In this document: positions 56,182-64,000 of the stretch, piece by piece | Layout: every line of letters starts with the position of its first letter | How positions within the stretch are numbered: the first letter of the stretch is position 1 | NCBI RefSeq assembly: GCF_014467235.1 | Contig: NZ_NKHP01000001.1 | Span: forward strand, 62,001 to 126,000 | DNA length: 64,000 nt | DNA from: Xenorhabdus indica | Lineage (GTDB): Bacteria; Pseudomonadota; Gammaproteobacteria; Enterobacterales; Enterobacteriaceae | Direction of reading: 5' to 3' | The notes under the pieces: model-generated | Database searches by the model: none | Told to the model about the DNA's origin: nothing | What the model saw: only the letters and a program-made list of their open reading frames with translations | Made by a program: the position numbers and the translations under genes

Positions 56182-57723
56182 TCAAAACGAAACCATATCT
56201 GCCGGATTAAATATACTTCTCGCTCCCAGAGCACCTTTAATCAATGGAATAACCATCGGAGAAAAGTAGGAACCCAACGGGATACTCAAGTGGTCAATGC
56301 GGGTAAGCATGGTAAAATCGTGGTTGCGTCCGGTGAGATCATCGCTGATGGCTTTGCCAATGCGCACCGTCTGCGCCACTCCATGACCACTCCAACCATG
56401 CACCATATACACTGGGACGCTGTCACCACTTTTGCGGGCATCGGTAGCACCATTCAGGGTCAGATCGCTGATCCCGCCCCAGGAGTATTCCAGTTCGGGA
56501 TTTTCCAGATACGGGAACACGGTCTTGATACGATCTAATAAATAATTGTTCACATCACGCGGAGACCAAGAGTTCCCAGTGCCCTGTCCACCGAAGAGCA
56601 GACGGTTGTCGCGCACTGCTCGATAATAATCTATCTGTAACTGTGTATCGTAGACTGGCAGATCTGACGGGAGCAACTTTTTGATATCCATTGATAAAGG
56701 TGGAGTTACCGCTATATAGGTGAAAAAAGGCACTGTAGTGGAAGGACCGGAGATAAACTCACTGCTGGAACCATGTACTCCCAGTACCACCGCTTTACTT
56801 GCCCTGATAGCTCCCCGCTCAGTTTCTATAACCGTACGGTTGGCATCTTGCCTGATTTTCATCACTTTCGTACCGTCATAAACTCGTCCCCCCAGTCTGG
56901 CAAAGCCATAAATCAGGCCTCGCAGCAGCGCCAGAGGCTGAACCTGTCCACCAATGCTGTCGATATTGGCACCATGATAGATACCCGAACGCACATACTC
57001 TTCCTGCAATTCATGTGGCCCAACAATCTTTACCGTCGTATCTCCCAACTGACACCGGGCATCGGCATTAGCCACCAATGGTCCCATATGACCTGAATGT
57101 ATCGCTGCTGTAATATGACCGTATTTGCGATCGCATTCAAAACCGTAACGCTCGCAGAGTTCATCCACAAGATCCATTGCTTCAACTGATGCAAAACGCC
57201 ATAAACGTTTGGCTTCATTGAGTGAGAACTTCTCCAGTATAGTTTCCGCTCCCCAACGGGCTATACCGGGTGTCATCTGTCCCCCATTACGGCCAGAAGC
57301 GCCTGAACCGATGCTATCCTTTTCGACCAGAATCACATCCACCCCCGCTTCTGCAAGATGCAGCGCTGTGGAAGCCCCTAGCAACCCGCCACCAATGACT
57401 ACAACTTCACAACTCTGATCTTTAGAAAAGCCACCAAAAGCTGGCCAATCAGCCAGAGCAGCCTCATAGTAGTTGGCTGGCATGGCCTTGGCCGCTACAT
57501 CTCTGTGCCAGTTCCAGATACGCGGATCCAACCCCAACCGGCTGGTTCTATGCTGTGCATCCTGCAACAGCGTCGGCCGGAATCGGTCAATATGAACGGA
57601 CGGATCGTCGACCGCAGTTAAGATCTGGGCGAGCAGAGATGTTGTGGGAAGTATAGATGAAAGTACTCCCCCCCCTGCGAGCGTCGCGACAGTAGAGATA
57701 AAATTTCTTCTATTCATTGTCAT
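56182..57723 (-). CDS. Tat-exported FAD-dependent amine oxidase (DAO/PuuB-like)
   Basis: The 513-residue protein begins with a twin-arginine signal (NRRNFISTVATLAGGGVL) and then carries a DAO-family FAD fold: VVVIGGGLLGASTALHLAEA near residue 107, EKDSIGSGASGRNGGQMTPG and the C-terminal YMVHGWSGHGVAQTVRIGKA. Relatives include gamma-glutamylputrescine oxidase (PuuB) and other amine oxidases, but export by Tat is unusual for that group. It is the last gene of a same-strand set that includes a class III aminotransferase and an aldehyde dehydrogenase, so it probably oxidises an amine or polyamine to the aldehyde. Substrate inferred. Confidence 0.8.
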   Translation of the reverse strand: MTMNRRNFISTVATLAGGGVLSSILPTTSLLAQILTAVDDPSVHIDRFRPTLLQDAQHRTSRLGLDPRIWNWHRDVAAKAMPANYYEAALADWPAFGGFSKDQSCEVVVIGGGLLGASTALHLAEAGVDVILVEKDSIGSGASGRNGGQMTPGIARWGAETILEKFSLNEAKRLWRFASVEAMDLVDELCERYGFECDRKYGHITAAIHSGHMGPLVANADARCQLGDTTVKIVGPHELQEEYVRSGIYHGANIDSIGGQVQPLALLRGLIYGFARLGGRVYDGTKVMKIRQDANRTVIETERGAIRASKAVVLGVHGSSSEFISGPSTTVPFFTYIAVTPPLSMDIKKLLPSDLPVYDTQLQIDYYRAVRDNRLLFGGQGTGNSWSPRDVNNYLLDRIKTVFPYLENPELEYSWGGISDLTLNGATDARKSGDSVPVYMVHGWSGHGVAQTVRIGKAISDDLTGRNHDFTMLTRIDHLSIPLGSYFSPMVIPLIKGALGARSIFNPADMVSF

Positions 57724-57806
57724 TTCAGCACCCCTTTAGTGATCCGGAATCACCCGTTAGCCAGAACCGGGATATTTTCTTGTGAGTGAATTCGGTTCTC
57801 TGAACT

Positions 57807-58148
57807 TTATTTATTACGGTCCGCCTGCCCTTTTAGAGCCGCGAGAGCCAGTAGGATAACAGTACCGACAAACGGGATAAGATGTAACAGTAACCACCGA
57901 GCGCTACAGTTAATATCGTGCAGACGGCGGGCATTTACCGCCAGTGCTGGCAAAAATGTGAGCAACAGATAGATAGCGCTGAACCACCCTATATAAATTT
58001 CGGGATTGGCAACAGCAAACAGCCTTTCCAGGAAAGAAATGATGAGAACAGCCAAGCTCTGGAACAAAATAAAATACCAAAATTCCTTACGCCGGGCTCG
58101 CCCACTGAAACAAGCATAATTCTTTAAGACATTTAAATACCAGTGCAT
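57807..58148 (-). CDS. DUF805 small membrane protein
   Basis: The 113-residue protein begins MHWYLNVLKNYACFSGRARR, the family hallmark (YxxxxxKYxxFxGRARRxEFWxF), followed by FWYFILFQ and about four hydrophobic helices; NARRLHDINCSARWLLLHLI is also typical. The ATG at 58148 is chosen because AGGAGAGGA precedes it; a longer frame from 58232 adds non-homologous residues. Function of the family is unknown. It sits between the aminotransferase and oxidase genes of the catabolic set, and a transport or membrane role is only a guess. Confidence 0.85.
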   Translation of the reverse strand: MHWYLNVLKNYACFSGRARRKEFWYFILFQSLAVLIISFLERLFAVANPEIYIGWFSAIYLLLTFLPALAVNARRLHDINCSARWLLLHLIPFVGTVILLALAALKGQADRNK

Positions 58149-58272
58149 GATTGTCCTCTCCTGTGACCAGCAAGTTCCCCCTGCTACCACGCGCATTTTG
58201 GATTTGGGGGAAAACACTGACTCACTCAGCATTACTCTTAATCTGTTAACGAAGCATGACTTAGTTAAACCC

Positions 58273-59559
58273 TCACTTTCCCTCTTTACAATTCAGATCG
58301 AGCAGCACAGATTTCAGAATGTTGAGCGCTTCGTCAAAAACATCATCTTGTATGGTCAGCGGTGGAAGGAAGCGGATCACGTTGCCGTGTACACCGCATG
58401 TCAACAAAATCAGACCACGTTCCAGTGCCTTCTGACGCACCGCGTTGGTAAAAGCAGCGTCGGGTTCCTGACTGTCTTCACAGTTAAACTCCACCGCAAT
58501 CATCAGCCCAAGCCCACGCACGTCAGCTATCTGTGGGACACTCGACCGCAGTTCATGCAGATATTGTTTCAACCGCTCTCCCAGTTGCGTCGCACGTGTT
58601 GCCAGTTTCTCTTCTTCGATCACATCCAACACCGCATGGCCAGCCGCAATCGCCACTGGATTACCTCCATAGGTTCCCCCCAGACCGCCCGGTACTATAG
58701 CGTCCATGAGCTCTGCCCGTCCCGTTACAGCCGCCAGCGGCAATCCCCCCGCCAGTCCTTTTGCCATCGTGGTCAGATCAGCCGCAACCTCATGATATTC
58801 CATGGCAAACAGTTTTCCCGTACGTGCGAATCCAGTCTGGATCTCATCGGCAATGAGTACAATACCGTAACGATCGGCAATTTCGCGTAGGGATTTGAGT
58901 AATTCGGAAGGTGCAGAGTAGAAACCGCCCTCTCCCTGTATCGGTTCGATGATGATGGCTGCAATGCGCATGGGATCAATATCGGTTTTGAAGAGATTTT
59001 CCAGCGCGTTCAGCGTCTGTTCCACGCTGATACCGTGCTGCTCTACCGGAAACGGAACACGGTAAACATCGCTAACCAGCGGGCCGAACCCCATTTTGTA
59101 CGGCACAACTTTGCCGGTTAATGACATACCAAGGAAGGTACGTCCATGAAAAGCACCGCTGAAAGCCACCACACCACTCCGCCCGGTAGCCGCTCGCGCG
59201 ATCTTCACAGCATTTTCGACTGCCTCAGCCCCAGTAGTAACAAAGACGGTTTTCTTCACAAAATTACCTGGCACCAGACGGTTCAGTCGTTCGGCTAGTG
59301 CTACATAATTTTCGTAAGGCACAACCTGATGACAGGTATGGGTAAACTGTTCCAACTGCTCTCTGGCTGCGGCAATAACGCGCGGATGACAATGACCAGT
59401 ATTCACCACGGCGATACCAGCGGCAAAATCAATATAGCGTTGTCCCTGAACATCCCAGATTTCGGCATTTTTCGCGCGTTCAGCATAAACTTGTGTGGTT
59501 ACGCCAACGCCTTTGGCGATAGCCGCGCTGCGCCTTTTAGCTAACATAGATTCAGTCAT
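58273..59559 (-). CDS. gabT: Class III aminotransferase, 4-aminobutyrate aminotransferase (GabT-like)
   Basis: The 428-residue PLP enzyme has the GabT pattern: IDFAAGIAVVNTGHCHPRVI near residue 46, FVTTGAEAVENAVKIARAAT near 103, GAFHGRTFLGMSLTGK, IIEPIQGEGGFYSAP near 208, LIADEIQTGFARTGKLFAME (PLP Asp) near 240 and the PLP lysine in TTMAKGLAGGLPL near 270. It should transfer the amino group of 4-aminobutyrate or a related omega-amino acid to 2-oxoglutarate. It lies 15 bp after the cache-domain gene and belongs to the amine catabolic set. Relatives acting on 5-aminovalerate or other omega-amino acids cannot be excluded. Confidence 0.88.
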   Translation of the reverse strand: MTESMLAKRRSAAIAKGVGVTTQVYAERAKNAEIWDVQGQRYIDFAAGIAVVNTGHCHPRVIAAAREQLEQFTHTCHQVVPYENYVALAERLNRLVPGNFVKKTVFVTTGAEAVENAVKIARAATGRSGVVAFSGAFHGRTFLGMSLTGKVVPYKMGFGPLVSDVYRVPFPVEQHGISVEQTLNALENLFKTDIDPMRIAAIIIEPIQGEGGFYSAPSELLKSLREIADRYGIVLIADEIQTGFARTGKLFAMEYHEVAADLTTMAKGLAGGLPLAAVTGRAELMDAIVPGGLGGTYGGNPVAIAAGHAVLDVIEEEKLATRATQLGERLKQYLHELRSSVPQIADVRGLGLMIAVEFNCEDSQEPDAAFTNAVRQKALERGLILLTCGVHGNVIRFLPPLTIQDDVFDEALNILKSVLLDLNCKEGK

Positions 59560-59574
59560 AAGAAAAAATCCTGA

Positions 59575-60345
59575 TTAATCAGAAGAATGGACTTCAGCAG
59601 ACAGCACCTTGTGTGATTCAGTGTGTGGTGACGGCAAGATCACCAGACGCAATGAAGGCACTTCACCTTCGGCCGATCGGTTAATATCTTGGCTCTTCAA
59701 TAATGAACCTGAACGCACTCCCGGCACAGTCGAAGTCACAACACGTGCATCATCATTAATAATCAATGCTGGCTTACCGATAGCGCCCAAAATCGGCAGA
59801 AGTAACCGATCCAACGTCGACACCAGCATATCCACTGCTGCAACACCGACAAACTCCTCACCAATAAGCACTGGATGAGCTATCGTAATCGTGTAGGCAC
59901 CATTGCAGACATAATCCACATAAGGGCCGTCAATGATAGGTAGATGGCGACTGGCTGGCTGACGAAACCATTCAAATAATCGGAAATCCAAACGCTTACG
60001 CTGTTCCTGATTGTGCTCCAATTGTGCATATTGAATGATATTCCCTTCCTGACGCCACCACTCCAGCGTCCAGTACCCTTTCTCTTCCCCAATCGCTTCT
60101 GTTACCGTATAGCTGGCAAATCCCGCCCCATTACACCAAGTGTTGTTATGCAATACTTCGTGGATATGTTTTTGTAATGCCCCGCGCTGCTCCTGCGCCA
60201 ATCGGATACCTTTCGTATGATATAACGGCAATTCCAATAAAATACGCGCTGTCTTATCCGCTAAAGCTGCGGTGGCCTGCTGCGCTGCGACCAAGATATC
60301 GTTCAGGATGTTCTTGGCTCGCTCTATGTGTATGTCGTTGTACAT
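59575..60345 (-). CDS. Cache-domain (PDC sensor-like) protein
   Basis: The 256-residue protein lacks a signal peptide or membrane helix. The pattern YTVTEAIGEEKGYWTLEWWR and IIDGPYVDYVCNGAYTITIA followed by HPVLIGEEFVGVAAVDMLVS is the double-cache (PDC) fold normally found in extracellular sensor domains. Stand-alone cytoplasmic versions are often found next to GntR regulators and aminotransferases, as here: the GntR gene is 53 bp upstream and gabT 15 bp downstream. It probably binds the pathway substrate or an amine, acting as a co-sensor. Ligand and role are inferred. Confidence 0.75.
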   Translation of the reverse strand: MYNDIHIERAKNILNDILVAAQQATAALADKTARILLELPLYHTKGIRLAQEQRGALQKHIHEVLHNNTWCNGAGFASYTVTEAIGEEKGYWTLEWWRQEGNIIQYAQLEHNQEQRKRLDFRLFEWFRQPASRHLPIIDGPYVDYVCNGAYTITIAHPVLIGEEFVGVAAVDMLVSTLDRLLLPILGAIGKPALIINDDARVVTSTVPGVRSGSLLKSQDINRSAEGEVPSLRLVILPSPHTESHKVLSAEVHSSD

Positions 60346-60398
60346 ATGCCTCCCTCTTTCCTGGGATGAATGCAGCCGCGTTACTCGCGATCAGATCT

Positions 60399-61136
60399 CT
60401 ACAGTAATGACGCATCAGTATCCATACGAAATTTGCATTCAAGCAGGTGGTCGGTAATTCGGGTAATCATCTCCTGTGCCAGTCGGTAACAAGCGAGGTC
60501 ATCCCCCTTATACAGAGCCGCCAAGAGTGTACGCCAGGCGGCAGCAACTTCGTTGTGAATGGCAGCCTCTCGGTACAGAAGCTCCATCAAAGGGGCCCAT
60601 TCGGCTTGAATCTCCAGTTCCTGATTAGCAAGCCTGGCTGACTGTGCCTGAGATGCCAGAGTTAGCAGACAGCGCATATCTGTCTGTATACGGGCATCAG
60701 GTTGTATCGCGGCCGCAAAACTGTCGATTAGTTGCTCAAGTTTTCTCAGTTCACCCGTCGTTGAACGTTGGGCCGCAAGCCTCGCACTGTGGCCAATCAC
60801 AGCACAGTGAAACTCACTGAAATCCGCCAGTTCACCCGAAGCTATCAGCCGCAACGGGTGATATTTCCGCATTATCTCAACGGAAACCTGGCACACAAAA
60901 CTACCACCATGACGTCCGCGCCGTGTCTCAATCAACTGCCTGGCACGCAGTGTGTTCAGGGCGTCACGAACGGTGACCGGTGATACACCTAACAACCGCG
61001 ACAGCTCGTTTTCATTAGGTAGCTGTTCATCGGTTTGTAATATACCGGAGATGATCGCGTTACTTAAACGTTCCACAACCTGTTCGGTCCGGGTCGCCTG
61101 ATCAAGTGGTGCATAGACGATGGAATATGCTGTCAT
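60399..61136 (-). CDS. GntR/FadR-family (FCD) transcriptional regulator
   Basis: The 245-residue protein has a GntR winged helix (AIISGILQTDEQLPNENELS; LLGVSPVTVRDALNTLRARQ; LIETRRGRHGGSFV) and an all-helical FCD-type effector domain with histidines (FSEFHCAVIGHSARLAAQRS). It lies inside the catabolic set, between the SnoaL-like and cache genes, and most likely controls this operon in response to its amine or organic acid substrate. No operator was identified. Confidence 0.88.
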   Translation of the reverse strand: MTAYSIVYAPLDQATRTEQVVERLSNAIISGILQTDEQLPNENELSRLLGVSPVTVRDALNTLRARQLIETRRGRHGGSFVCQVSVEIMRKYHPLRLIASGELADFSEFHCAVIGHSARLAAQRSTTGELRKLEQLIDSFAAAIQPDARIQTDMRCLLTLASQAQSARLANQELEIQAEWAPLMELLYREAAIHNEVAAAWRTLLAALYKGDDLACYRLAQEMITRITDHLLECKFRMDTDASLL

Positions 61137-61189
61137 TCTCTAATTCCTGATCGTAATAACACGGGATTTCAGCATGTCTGCAAACAACG

Positions 61190-61963
61190 CTAAAAAATAC
61201 CGTGGGGATGCAACGCTTGGGCATCTTCTGGTACTGGGGTGATCGCATCCCAAAGTTCAGCCACCTGGCCGTTCTCAATACGCCATAGCTCAAAGTAACT
61301 GTGACGTGCTCCAGCAATACTTCCCTCCGAATGAGTCAGAACAAACTGCCCGTCAGCGACTGTACGGTGGATTTTTGCATAATGCAGGCCCTTTCCTTCC
61401 TCTCTGAGTTGCTTAAGAAACGCAATGACCGCAGCCGTACCATCGGGAATATCGGGGCTGTGCTGGCGAAACTTCTCACCATTGGAGTAGTTACCAAACT
61501 CATCATAGTGTCCTTCGATCAGGGTTCGCGTGAAAAAGTTAACCACCAGTTCACGGTTTTTCTCCCTGTCATGGCTATAGCCCGTTTCAGTCGGGCCATC
61601 TAACTGAGTTCGGCCACTGGCGTTGGGTGCGGACTGCGGTACTAAGCCATCCCAATGCTCCACAATTAAACCATTGGCAACCCGGTACAGATCAAAACCG
61701 ACCAACGGCTGATCGTCTAATCCCGTAAAACGCCCGTGGATAGCAACCAGATCACCGTCCTGTAGTACACGATAGGTTTCATGGTGTAGTTCAGGATGTG
61801 CCTGGACCAGCTCCCGCAATCCGGCAAGACCATCTTTGACCAACGGCGAATGCTCAATGAAATTTGGCGCAAAATAACGCTCAAGCGCCTCCACATCACG
61901 GTTAGTAAACAACTCGTGTTGCGCGTGCGACACCAGGTCGCGTGGAGATCTAGTTTGATTCAT
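61190..61963 (-). CDS. Duplicated SnoaL-like (NTF2-fold) protein
   Basis: The 257-residue protein consists of two SnoaL-like halves. The first (residues about 10-115) has FTNRDVEALERYFAPNFIEH and LVGFDLYRVANGLIVEHWDG. The second (about 135-245) has YDEFGNYSNGEKFRQHSPDI and YFELWRIENGQVAELWDAIT. Such cone-shaped alpha+beta domains bind small molecules and can be isomerases, hydrolases or storage-type proteins. It lies 15 bp after the aldehyde dehydrogenase gene, so it is co-transcribed. The substrate is not evident; a role on an aldehyde or imine intermediate of the operon is possible. Confidence 0.8.
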   Translation of the reverse strand: MNQTRSPRDLVSHAQHELFTNRDVEALERYFAPNFIEHSPLVKDGLAGLRELVQAHPELHHETYRVLQDGDLVAIHGRFTGLDDQPLVGFDLYRVANGLIVEHWDGLVPQSAPNASGRTQLDGPTETGYSHDREKNRELVVNFFTRTLIEGHYDEFGNYSNGEKFRQHSPDIPDGTAAVIAFLKQLREEGKGLHYAKIHRTVADGQFVLTHSEGSIAGARHSYFELWRIENGQVAELWDAITPVPEDAQALHPHGIF

Positions 61964-61978
61964 TGTGGGTGTCCTGTA

Positions 61979-63409
61979 TCAGTCGTTGGAACTCATCACG
62001 TGTTTAATACGCGTATATTCATCGAAACCATAAGCTGACAGATCTTTACCGTATCCAGAGTTTTTAAAGCCACCGTGCGGAGCCTCTGCCGTAAGAGGAA
62101 TATGGGTGTTAATCCAGACCGTTCCAAAATCAAGTTCACGAGACAAGCGCAACGCACGACCATGGTCGCGGGTCCAAACACTGGAGGCTAGCCCATATTT
62201 GACATCGTTAGCTTTCTCTATGGCATCTTGTTCCGTTAAAAACTTCTGCACAGTGATAACAGGACCAAAAATCTCGGTCTGAATCATTTCATCGTGCTGC
62301 TCCAAACCAGTAATCACCGTAGGTTCAAAGTAATATCCCGAACGATCAGCCTGACAGCCTCCTGTTTCGATACGGGCATGTGCGGGCAGACGTGCAATGA
62401 ACCCTTTGACCTGTTCTAACTGACGAATATTATTAAGCGGCCCATACAATGCCTCTTTATCTTCTGGATCACCAAAACGGATGGCCTTAGATGCTGCTAC
62501 CAGTTTAGTAATGAAGATATCGTAAACAGATTCATGTACCAGCACACGTGAAGCTGCCGTACAATCTTGACCAGCGTTGAAGTACCCCGCAGTAGCAATG
62601 ATTTCCACCGCTTTGTCTATATTCGCATCGGCAAAAACAACCACTGGTGCTTTACCTCCCAGCTCCAGATGTGCTCTGGTGAGATTAGCCGCCGCCGAAG
62701 AGGCAACCTGCAAACCTGCACGTACAGAACCCGTGATGGAAACCATAGCCGCCGTTTTGTGTGAAACTACCAAGGCACCCGCGCTGGCATTACCCAACAC
62801 CACGTTGAAAGTACCTGTCGGGAAGAGCGGAGCGGACAATTCAGCCAGCAACAGAGTGCTCTCCGGTGTGGTATCGCTCGGTTTAAGTACCACAGCATTA
62901 CCTGCTGCCAGAGCAGGTGCTATCTTCCACACCGCCATCATCAACGGATAGTTCCACGGGGTAACCTGCCCCACTACGCCCAGCGGTTCACGCCGGATAC
63001 TGGTGGTCATACCAGAAAGATATTCAGCAGTAGCCTTACCCTCCAAAAAACGAGCTGCACCAGCGAAGAAACGGATATGATCCACCGACGTCGCAACTTC
63101 CTCGGAAGCAATCAGGTGCTTGAGCTGCCCTGTATTGCGGCTTTGCACCTCAATCAAACGTTCAGCGTTTTTTTCTACTATATCAGCCAGCGCTAGCAAC
63201 GCCTGCTGACGTTCCGAAGGTGTGCAGCGTCCCCATATTTTAAATGCTGCTTTGGCCGATGCATAAGCATCATCAACATCTGCTGCACTTGCGTTAGGAG
63301 AACGCGCATAAGATTTACCAGTGACCGGACTTACCAAATCAAAATATTCGGAACCTTTAGATTCAATATACTGACCATTAATAAAATGCCTGAGAGTTGG
63401 TATCGGCAT
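61979..63409 (-). CDS. NAD(P)-dependent aldehyde dehydrogenase (aminobutyraldehyde/betaine aldehyde type)
   Basis: The 476-residue enzyme has the full ALDH pattern: VTPWNYPLMMAVWKIAPALA near residue 140, the catalytic glutamate in LELGGKAPVV near 250, the catalytic cysteine in NAGQDCTAASR near 284, EIFGPVITV near 380 and PHGGFKNSGYGKDLS near 455. The closest functional classes are gamma-aminobutyraldehyde, gamma-glutamyl-gamma-aminobutyraldehyde and betaine aldehyde dehydrogenases. As first gene of the set it would oxidise the aldehyde made by the FAD oxidase to an omega-amino acid for GabT. The promoter should lie in 63410-63675. Confidence 0.86.
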   Translation of the reverse strand: MPIPTLRHFINGQYIESKGSEYFDLVSPVTGKSYARSPNASAADVDDAYASAKAAFKIWGRCTPSERQQALLALADIVEKNAERLIEVQSRNTGQLKHLIASEEVATSVDHIRFFAGAARFLEGKATAEYLSGMTTSIRREPLGVVGQVTPWNYPLMMAVWKIAPALAAGNAVVLKPSDTTPESTLLLAELSAPLFPTGTFNVVLGNASAGALVVSHKTAAMVSITGSVRAGLQVASSAAANLTRAHLELGGKAPVVVFADANIDKAVEIIATAGYFNAGQDCTAASRVLVHESVYDIFITKLVAASKAIRFGDPEDKEALYGPLNNIRQLEQVKGFIARLPAHARIETGGCQADRSGYYFEPTVITGLEQHDEMIQTEIFGPVITVQKFLTEQDAIEKANDVKYGLASSVWTRDHGRALRLSRELDFGTVWINTHIPLTAEAPHGGFKNSGYGKDLSAYGFDEYTRIKHVMSSND

Positions 63410-63623
63410 TGCTACCTCCTGGTGGATTGAAGATAAGATATAACCTATGATTTAATATATTTAATGGTTGTATTATCGTCAAATTTGTAGCAAAAATGTA
63501 AAATCAAGATAATTTAGATACATACATGCAACTTTCAGCATTTCCATCAGAAAAAATATGCAAATCTGTGAGTAAGATCGAGAATTTCATATCACCAATA
63601 AAAAACAGGCAGATTGTTATAAT

Positions 63624-63644
63624 GCAGGCGATGTTCTCGCCTGC
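63624..63644 (-). terminator. Hairpin downstream of the MarR-like gene
   Basis: GCAGGCGA at 63624-63631 pairs with TCGCCTGC at 63637-63644 around a five-base loop. It lies 32 bp after the stop at 63676. No long T-run follows, so it is terminator-like only. Confidence 0.45.
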
Positions 63645-63675
63645 CATGCTTGGTTATAATTTTGATCTCCCAAAA

Positions 63676-64000
63676 TTATTCTTCTATAACTTCTTCATTT
63701 AGCCTGTTTCGGAGTATTTTCAAAACACGGTTCATGGTATGGATATCTTCCAATGATATTCCTTCTGCCAGTTGATTCATCCATGGTGCTTCCAGCGCCA
63801 TGGCATGACTGAAAGCCTTGCGACCGTTTTCCGTCAATACGACCAGATACGGGTTGGTAAGTCTTGCAATACTGATGACTATGACAGGAGGTTCTGGATT
63901 TTCGTTAAGTAAGAACAGGAAAGGTCGCCTAATCGACGAAAAGAAAAAACGTATGCCGGTCATTGGTATCAACGGGCTACTGGTCATGATCCCAGCAGCC
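63676..64000 (-). CDS. MarR-like regulator, 5' end outside the window or disrupted
   Basis: The C-terminal part (RLTNPYLVVLTENGRKAFSH onward to the stop) fits the wing and dimerisation helices of MarR proteins. The upstream in-frame part (SSPLIPMTGIRFFFSSIRRP) does not look like the MarR recognition helix, and the frame stays open to the window edge. Either the gene carries a frameshift or the N-terminal homology lies in another frame beyond the edge. Too little is visible to decide. Confidence 0.45.
   Translation of the reverse strand, partial: AAGIMTSSPLIPMTGIRFFFSSIRRPFLFLLNENPEPPVIVISIARLTNPYLVVLTENGRKAFSHAMALEAPWMNQLAEGISLEDIHTMNRVLKILRNRLNEEVIEE

Noticed and set aside
56119..56538. 139-codon + strand frame opposite the FAD oxidase
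   Set aside because: Antisense to a confidently identified gene and without protein-like features.

Overview
The window looks like an accessory, natural-product-rich chromosomal region of an entomopathogenic Morganellaceae bacterium (Photorhabdus or Xenorhabdus). The reasons are low-to-moderate GC with AT-rich intergenic DNA, three separate NRPS systems whose domain plans match families known from these genera, insect-toxin-like and effector-like genes, and many decayed gene fragments. The genus cannot be fixed from sequence alone.

Region 1 (1-9985, + strand) is a compact pyrrolobenzodiazepine-type locus of the tilivalline (npsA/npsB, xtvA/xtvB) kind. It holds a UvrA-like self-resistance protein, an A-T NRPS that looks aryl-acid specific, a C-A-T-reductase NRPS with a proline-like A-domain pocket, and a MarR regulator. 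A near-perfect palindrome upstream of the uvrA-like gene is a candidate MarR operator. Region 2 (10007-20505) is a mosaic: secreted adenosine deaminase, GNAT, old yellow enzyme, periplasmic DmpA-like peptidase, a short Cry-like (domain I + domain III) protein, secreted alpha/beta hydrolase, LysR regulator, gene fragments, and an M91 (NleD/HopH1-type) zinc protease. Region 3 (20764-27028) has three tandem paralogues of a small secreted two-cysteine protein, each behind the same ~55-bp upstream block, then a four-gene overlapping ABC/TolC/HlyD tripartite exporter operon.

Region 4 (27125-45933, - strand) has a second old yellow enzyme, remnants of two oxidoreductase genes, an O-methyltransferase, and a 5,198-residue five-module NRPS. 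The NRPS matches the GameXPeptide/luminmide synthetase GxpS in length, architecture and specificity pockets. Its A2 and A4 modules are strikingly alike at DNA level. Region 5 (47266-55622, - strand) is a pyrrolizixenamide-type pair: pxaA-like NRPS (C-A[Ser]-T-C-A[Pro-like]-T-TE) overlapping by ATGA a pxaB-like FAD monooxygenase. Region 6 (55833-63409, - strand) is a probable amine/gamma-aminobutyrate catabolic operon: aldehyde dehydrogenase, double SnoaL protein, GntR regulator, cache-domain protein, class III aminotransferase, DUF805 protein and Tat-exported FAD amine oxidase. The window ends in a truncated MarR-like gene.

No tRNA, rRNA, CRISPR array or intact insertion sequence was recognised. 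Product names rest on motif reading by eye and remembered family knowledge, without database searches.
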